A DNA stretch of 64,000 bases from Elsinoe arachidis. Taxonomy: Eukaryota; Ascomycota; Dothideomycetes; Myriangiales; Elsinoaceae. The stretch covers positions 62,001 through 126,000 of the forward strand of contig JAAPAX010000002.1 of assembly GCA_013372555.1 (NCBI GenBank), read 5' to 3'. The notes under the pieces were generated by a model, which worked only from the letters and a program-made list of their open reading frames with translations, was not told the DNA's origin and made no database searches. Position 1 is the first letter of the stretch, and each line of letters begins with the position of its first letter. Both the position numbers and the translations under genes were made by a program. This document shows positions 59,758 through 64,000 of this stretch, piece after piece.

Positions 59758-60855
59758 CTACAACGCCCAGGTCTTCCCTCGCACGGTCTGGCCCTCGACT
59801 GGCAGAGCGTTCAGAAAAGCCCATCGGATCCTCTGCTTCCACCCCTTGGTCTGCCAATCATCGATGGTCCCTTTCGGGAACATATCACATACTCTTCCTA
59901 TCCCCTCATCGTGTGCGATAGCAACGAGCACGTTCTCGTCCGCGTCGAAAGCCTGCAGCTTGGTGACAGAATCATGCGCCACTCCCGGGTCTTCATACCA
60001 TGATGCAGCGTCTCTACTGACTTCGAAATACGGCTTGGTCTTCGCTTCATCTGGGTTAGGGTGGCATGCAGTGAAGATACTACAGGGACATCCATTTGGA
60101 TATGCCAGTAAGGGTACGTTGCCCGGTATTGTGTCCGGCATCTGTACTGATGAAGTCGGTCGAATTACGCCACCGTTGTGACAGATATCTCCACCGAGGA
60201 AGACAAAAGTGGTAGGCGTAGTTCTGACAAGAGCGCTAATATGGCCAACAGTATGTCCGGCTGTGTCGAGGATGAAGACACTTCCATCCCCCAGAAGGTC
60301 GTGAGCTTGAAATCCGCCGATGTTCAGTGAGGAGGTAAACTCGATTTCTTGGACATCTCGACCTTCAAAGTCGGTATCAAGCAGGTTTGCACTTGGATTG
60401 GAGGGATATCCTGGCATGAAGGACTTCCGAAAGCCAGGACCCACAACTAAAGTGGTCGATTTGGGAAAAGTGGAAGGATCTCCGACATGATCCCAGTGCC
60501 AGTGAGAGAGTATGATAGAGGTGATGCTAGTTAGGTCGATGTTGGACGAAGTCAGTATTTCACTGACATTGCTGGTAATGTCGAAACTTGTGACCCGAGT
60601 TTCGAGTGCATTGACGGTACCAGGAGCAAGATTGCGCCAGTCTTTGCGGCCACCTAGATCAAAGAGCAGATTACGGCCAGATGGATGTTTCAGTAAGAAG
60701 GCGTACGTGGGTAGGTGCAAATATTCATGGTTCTTGATGGTAGGCTGGATGAGACTAGGCGCGTGGCATACTATGTTGGTCGTGGTGTCGACGATGGATA
60801 CTTCAAGGCACACATCGCCGCCAGGAATTGATGACGTGACAGACCCTCTGGACAT
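59758..60855 (-). CDS. Metallo-beta-lactamase-fold hydrolase (lactonase-like)
   Basis: A single exon of 365 residues from ATG 60853-60855 (MSRGSVTSSI). The metal-binding motif SHWHWDHVGD is intact at residues 117-126 (H118, H120, D122, H123), followed by DTAGHTVGHI (~197-206) and GGDICHNG (~222), the further ligands expected for a two-metal site. The layout with LFDLGGRKDW upstream resembles fungal MBL-fold hydrolases related to N-acyl homoserine lactonases; the true substrate is unknown. The frame is open further upstream, but that part overlaps the 3' end of the methyltransferase gene. It lies 91 bp downstream of that gene on the same strand. Confidence 0.88.
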   Translation of the reverse strand: MSRGSVTSSIPGGDVCLEVSIVDTTTNIVCHAPSLIQPTIKNHEYLHLPTYAFLLKHPSGRNLLFDLGGRKDWRNLAPGTVNALETRVTSFDITSNVSEILTSSNIDLTSITSIILSHWHWDHVGDPSTFPKSTTLVVGPGFRKSFMPGYPSNPSANLLDTDFEGRDVQEIEFTSSLNIGGFQAHDLLGDGSVFILDTAGHTVGHISALVRTTPTTFVFLGGDICHNGGVIRPTSSVQMPDTIPGNVPLLAYPNGCPCSIFTACHPNPDEAKTKPYFEVSRDAASWYEDPGVAHDSVTKLQAFDADENVLVAIAHDEGIGRVCDMFPKGTIDDWQTKGWKQRIRWAFLNALPVEGQTVRGKTWAL

Positions 60856-60946
60856 GACTATGCTCCTCTGACTTTGTACTGATGGTGAAGCAATAAACAC
60901 CCGACATACGAAGCGGCGAATGATGCTCGTTGGGGTAAACCCCACT

Positions 60947-61944
60947 TTAGGATTTCTCCGAAGCACGTGACTGTGGGGAAGCCTCGGGCACTCCTTGACG
61001 AGAGTCGACTCGATCTTTCTTGAAGAACCGGCCACGTATACGTGGAAATAGTGTCGACGTTTCCTCCGGCTTTGGCAAGATCACGTCGATGCGTGACCAA
61101 TCTCCGGAATGTTGGATTGAGCGAAAAGTGTCACAGGTCAGATGGCAGTTGCCGACGAAGAATGGCCAGATCACACTGTACAGTCCTGAGGCAGTTGAGT
61201 CAGTAAAATAGTTTACTTAGATCCCGGTGACGATATCTCACTTTGGACAAGATAAGTGGCAGGATCCTCGTTCCTGACGTGCTCGTACACGATCAGTTGC
61301 CCCCCTGGCTTTAGCAGAGTGTAGAGCCGTGGCAGGGTTGCATCCAATCGAGGTATGGAGCAGAGAACTTGGACGCTGATAACAGTATCGACCGAACCTG
61401 GTAGGATACCCAAATCCTCGAACTTGTCGATGTCTTCGATTCCGTATGGTATAAGCTGATACTGATCTACAAGACCACAAGCTTTGACACGGTCTTGAAG
61501 CTGCCCATGAAGACCGGCATTGGGTTCGACGCCGTATATCTTGTTGACTCTGGTATTGTCAAAGTACGGGAGCTGGGCGCCAGTCCCAGGACCGAGCTCG
61601 ATCACTACACCGGTGGCTTGCGAGACGAGATTTGGGACTGCTGTGTCTTTGTCCCCTTCCTCGAACATCGGACCTTGAAAGTATGTGAGAGGCAGGTGCC
61701 TGGGACCTTACTTGATACGCACCGACACGCGCCCAAAATTCCGCAAAGGTCCCATCTCGAATCTTCTTGATGTTAAGCAGTTCCCGAGGATGAGCATTTA
61801 CCATGTCCCTCAGCGTGAGAAACAGACCTTGTCGGTGAGCTCAAATTCAAGATGCACAGAAGTGTCCATACCAGTGAGACCTACACCAATGTACCAGAAC
61901 AGCTCTGTGTAGGAATTCCATCGCTCTACAAGTTGCGATGCCAT
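60947..61944 (-). CDS. Class I SAM-dependent methyltransferase (METTL7-like)
   Basis: Four exons, 61944-61887, 61827-61723, 61673-61242 and 61185-60947, with introns of 59, 49 and 56 bp, give 277 residues. Splicing restores the family pattern: an N-terminal hydrophobic anchor (FWYIGLFLTL, ~17-26), FAEFWARVGPMFEEG (~47-61), SAM motif I VIELGPGTG (78-86), GVEPN (motif II acid), VDTVISVQVLCSI and YTLLKPGGQLIVYEHV, then IWPFFVGNCHLTCDT, the usual C-terminal signature of METTL7-type enzymes. Without splicing exon 3 would stop at 61213 and lose this tail. The acceptor is a small molecule, possibly a thiol; this is inference. Its close spacing to the hydrolase suggests shared use. Confidence 0.87.
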
Positions 61945-62410
61945 CGTGGTAGGTAAATGCGAGTGATGCAGGAGGAGAATGTGAAATAATGAAGAGGCAG
62001 AGAGCACAACTAAATCTGGTTGACTCGGCGGCTGATCTGCTCGCTTAAATGATCCCAGCGAATCATGGTCGCTCAAAGATCTCGGTACCAAGCGGGACCC
62101 GCAGACCGGCGAGAATGGTAAACATGTCATCATCGCGGCCATGTCTACCTCGCCTCCTGCCCTGGCATCAAGACTTCCTGTGATATACCTACCACATGTG
62201 ATGAATTAGGATATCATGACCGCAGTGCACGCCTATAATGCAACAACCTTGTGTGATGCTGTGGCTGACCCGAAGGATTCGCTAAGCCGCTTTGCCTGAA
62301 TTCGTCCTCGGGCATCATCTGAACAACACAACACCATGCTCCATTCCTCCACAAGAAGCTTTTACGTATTTTAGCTCAATGCAACCAATCTATTCCATGT
62401 GGAGCCTTCC
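61945..62410. other. Intergenic region between methyltransferase and ankyrin gene
   Basis: 466 bp between two divergent start codons, expected to hold both promoters. No repeats or RNA genes seen. Confidence 0.5.
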
Positions 62411-64000
62411 ATGGATCCGCTCTCGGTCACTGCAGGTATTATAGCCATTGGCGGCTTCACCACTGCGAGCCTCAAGGTGATATTGAAAGTTCGTGGCGCA
62501 TCCGACGAGATTCAAGCGCTTATCAACGAGATATCGGATCTGAGCGCTATCTTCAAGGATGTAGAGCATACCTTGTTGCACAACAAGCATCTGACCAAAG
62601 AGACCCCTGGCTTCTCCAACTTACACGCCGTTCTGGTCAGGGCCAAAACTACCATCACACACTTACATGCCTTCGTCAACAGCGTCCTTATCAAGGAGGA
62701 GAGCATGCTGAGAAATGAACGCCTATCGCGTACGACTTGGCTCAAACAAAAACCGCAGGTTTCAAAGTATCAGCATGATCTCCTTTCCATTCGGACTGAG
62801 TTGTCTCAAGCTCTTGGTCTAGCCAATCTGTGAGTCCTGGTAGTACAAAGACAGGTTATCTTGCGCTCACACCAAGGCCAGCAACATCAGTGCCCGCATC
62901 GAGTTGAGTGTGACCCAGATCGTCGCCCTCAGCGATGCCACCAAAAGCTTGCTAGAATCTCGAATTGATGATACGGCCCAACTACGAGACGATCTGAAGA
63001 GCCTCCGACAACAGCTTGTCCCCATCAAACCCAATGGTGATGCCGTCAAAGTCTCGCCAGAGAGTATCCCGTCTCCCAATGTCCTGCCGCTACACTCTGG
63101 AAATCTCAAATCCGACTCTGACCTCCTATTCGAAGGCCACCGAGGGCTGGAAGTGTCTGTTGTGTGGAGACCTCGCTGGGCGTGTGATTCTGCCTGCCTT
63201 TGTGTCTGTCACGAACTCGTCCATGGCCGCAGTTCGAAAATGCTGGACCGCTTTCTGGGAATTCTCTTCTGGGGCTACTCTGGACTACCCATCATGCGGA
63301 AGCGCTGTGATGTCGCCACTTGCCGTCGAAAGAGAGGTCTGCGTTTCAACATGTCCTACTACTTTCCAGGCTGGTTTGTCGAGAAACGGATTGAGCTAAC
63401 CCTACGATCAATGCCACTTGGCGCTCCTCAGCTTTCTATCAAGATGGCCAGTATCGTCAACAATGGCGCCCTTGTCTTCAAGTACGTGCATAACAGGAAC
63501 CTCGCTGGCATTCAGTCTCTATTCTCTTCGGGTCAAGCTTCTCCCTCGGATGCTGGTCATCTGGACGGCTGCACGCCCTTACACTTCGCTGTGGAGCGTG
63601 GCTGCATCGACATTGTTGACTTCCTCCTCAAGGCAAATGCGGATCCCATGGCTCTCAATACTCACCTTGAGAGTCCTGCTACGTACGCCTGGGACATCAT
63701 TCTCAGCAACTCGATGCCTGAACACATAACCAAGTACTTTCGTGCCGTCTTCACTGATCGAGACTTTCTCGAGGAGCAAAACTTTACTCCCGTTCATGAA
63801 ATTGTGCTGGGATTGCATGGCAAGCAGCTGGTAGTTGCACTTTCAGAACTACCACAACTGACAGACTCGCCCGATGCCCGTGGCAATACTCCACTGATTT
63901 GGGCCGCTACCCGGGGCGACGCCCAAAAAGTGAGCGACCTGCTGGAGCACGGTGCAGATCCTGCATACAGGAATGACAATGGTTGGAACGCACTGTACGC
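62411..64000 (+). CDS. Ankyrin-repeat protein with fungal N-terminal domain (runs off the right edge)
   Basis: Two exons, 62411-62829 and 62882 to the window end, across a 52-bp intron (GTGAGT..CCAG), give 512 residues so far. The N-terminus MDPLSVTAGIIAIGGFTTAS followed by helices (~25-135) is the widespread fungal N-terminal module found on NACHT, ankyrin and related proteins. A Cys/Trp-rich middle (VWRPRWACDSACLCVCHELV) is followed by ankyrin repeats at about 365-395 (DGCTPLHFAVERGCIDIVDF) and 470-500 (RGNTPLIWAATRGDAQKVSD). Ankyrins bind proteins; the partner is unknown. No NACHT motif appears in the visible part. The start is the first ATG, since the frame upstream lacks one. Confidence 0.82.

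Noticed and set aside
59342..60181. A 279-codon plus-strand open frame
   Set aside because: It is antisense to the metallo-beta-lactamase-fold gene, has no recognisable motif and Cys/Ser-rich low-quality composition, and its start overlaps the start region of the LETM1-like gene.
1..64000. CRISPR arrays, rRNA, tRNA, riboswitches or bacterial operons
   Set aside because: No such structures were seen; the sequence is fungal nuclear DNA and repeats are explained by transposons and one short tandem repeat.

Overview
The window is nuclear DNA of a filamentous ascomycete (Pezizomycotina). The evidence is short spliceosomal introns (about 45-85 bp, GT..AG, with CTAAC/CTCAC-like branch sites), two Zn2Cys6 regulators, a PDR-type ABC transporter, fungal ankyrin and MARVEL-like proteins, and large AT-rich blocks with the signature of repeat-induced point mutation (RIP: CpA/TpG depleted, TpA enriched, TAG/TAA stops and Asp-to-Asn changes in former coding frames). 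A dothideomycete such as a Mycosphaerellales species would fit, but that is a guess.

Layout. 1-6.6 kb: partial metallo-beta-lactamase-fold gene (-), MARVEL-like membrane protein (+), PLP-dependent decarboxylase (-), Zn2Cys6 factor TF1 (-). 6.6-19.7 kb: a 13,098-bp Ty1/copia-like LTR element (+) carrying a nested 6,230-bp hAT transposon. 19.7-21.9 kb: an intact eight-exon MFS transporter gene (+). 21.9-35.0 kb: a second 13,098-bp copy of the same Copia+hAT composite in inverse orientation. 35.0-36.2 kb: an intact SnoaL-like gene (+). 36.2-47.5 kb: a TA-flanked Tc1/mariner-type TIR element split by a nested Ty3/gypsy element. 47.7-64 kb: DUF2264 protein (+), Zn2Cys6 factor TF2 (-) divergent from a PDR ABC transporter (+), LETM1-like mitochondrial protein (-), metallo-beta-lactamase-fold hydrolase (-) closely preceded by a class I methyltransferase (-), and a partial ankyrin protein (+).

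Main result. The two composites form a 28.4-kb inverted repeat around the MFS gene, yet each has its own 5-bp target duplication (GGATG versus GGAGG), and both contain hAT at the same position with the same 8-bp duplication (CCTAAGTC). So hAT jumped into a Copia element a few codons before the end of pol, the composite then inserted at least twice as one unit, and RIP followed. The three insertions (about 37.5 kb) lie within roughly 130-330 bp of coding sequences without breaking any. Removing them gives a compact locus: decarboxylase, TF1, MFS, SnoaL-like, DUF2264, TF2, ABC transporter, which may be one catabolic or secondary-metabolic neighbourhood. The palindrome TCGGCCGA occurs on both sides of the split TF1/MFS promoter and in the TF2/ABC promoter.

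Exon structures were worked out by hand from reading frames and splice signals. Function calls rest on recognised motifs only; no database search was possible.
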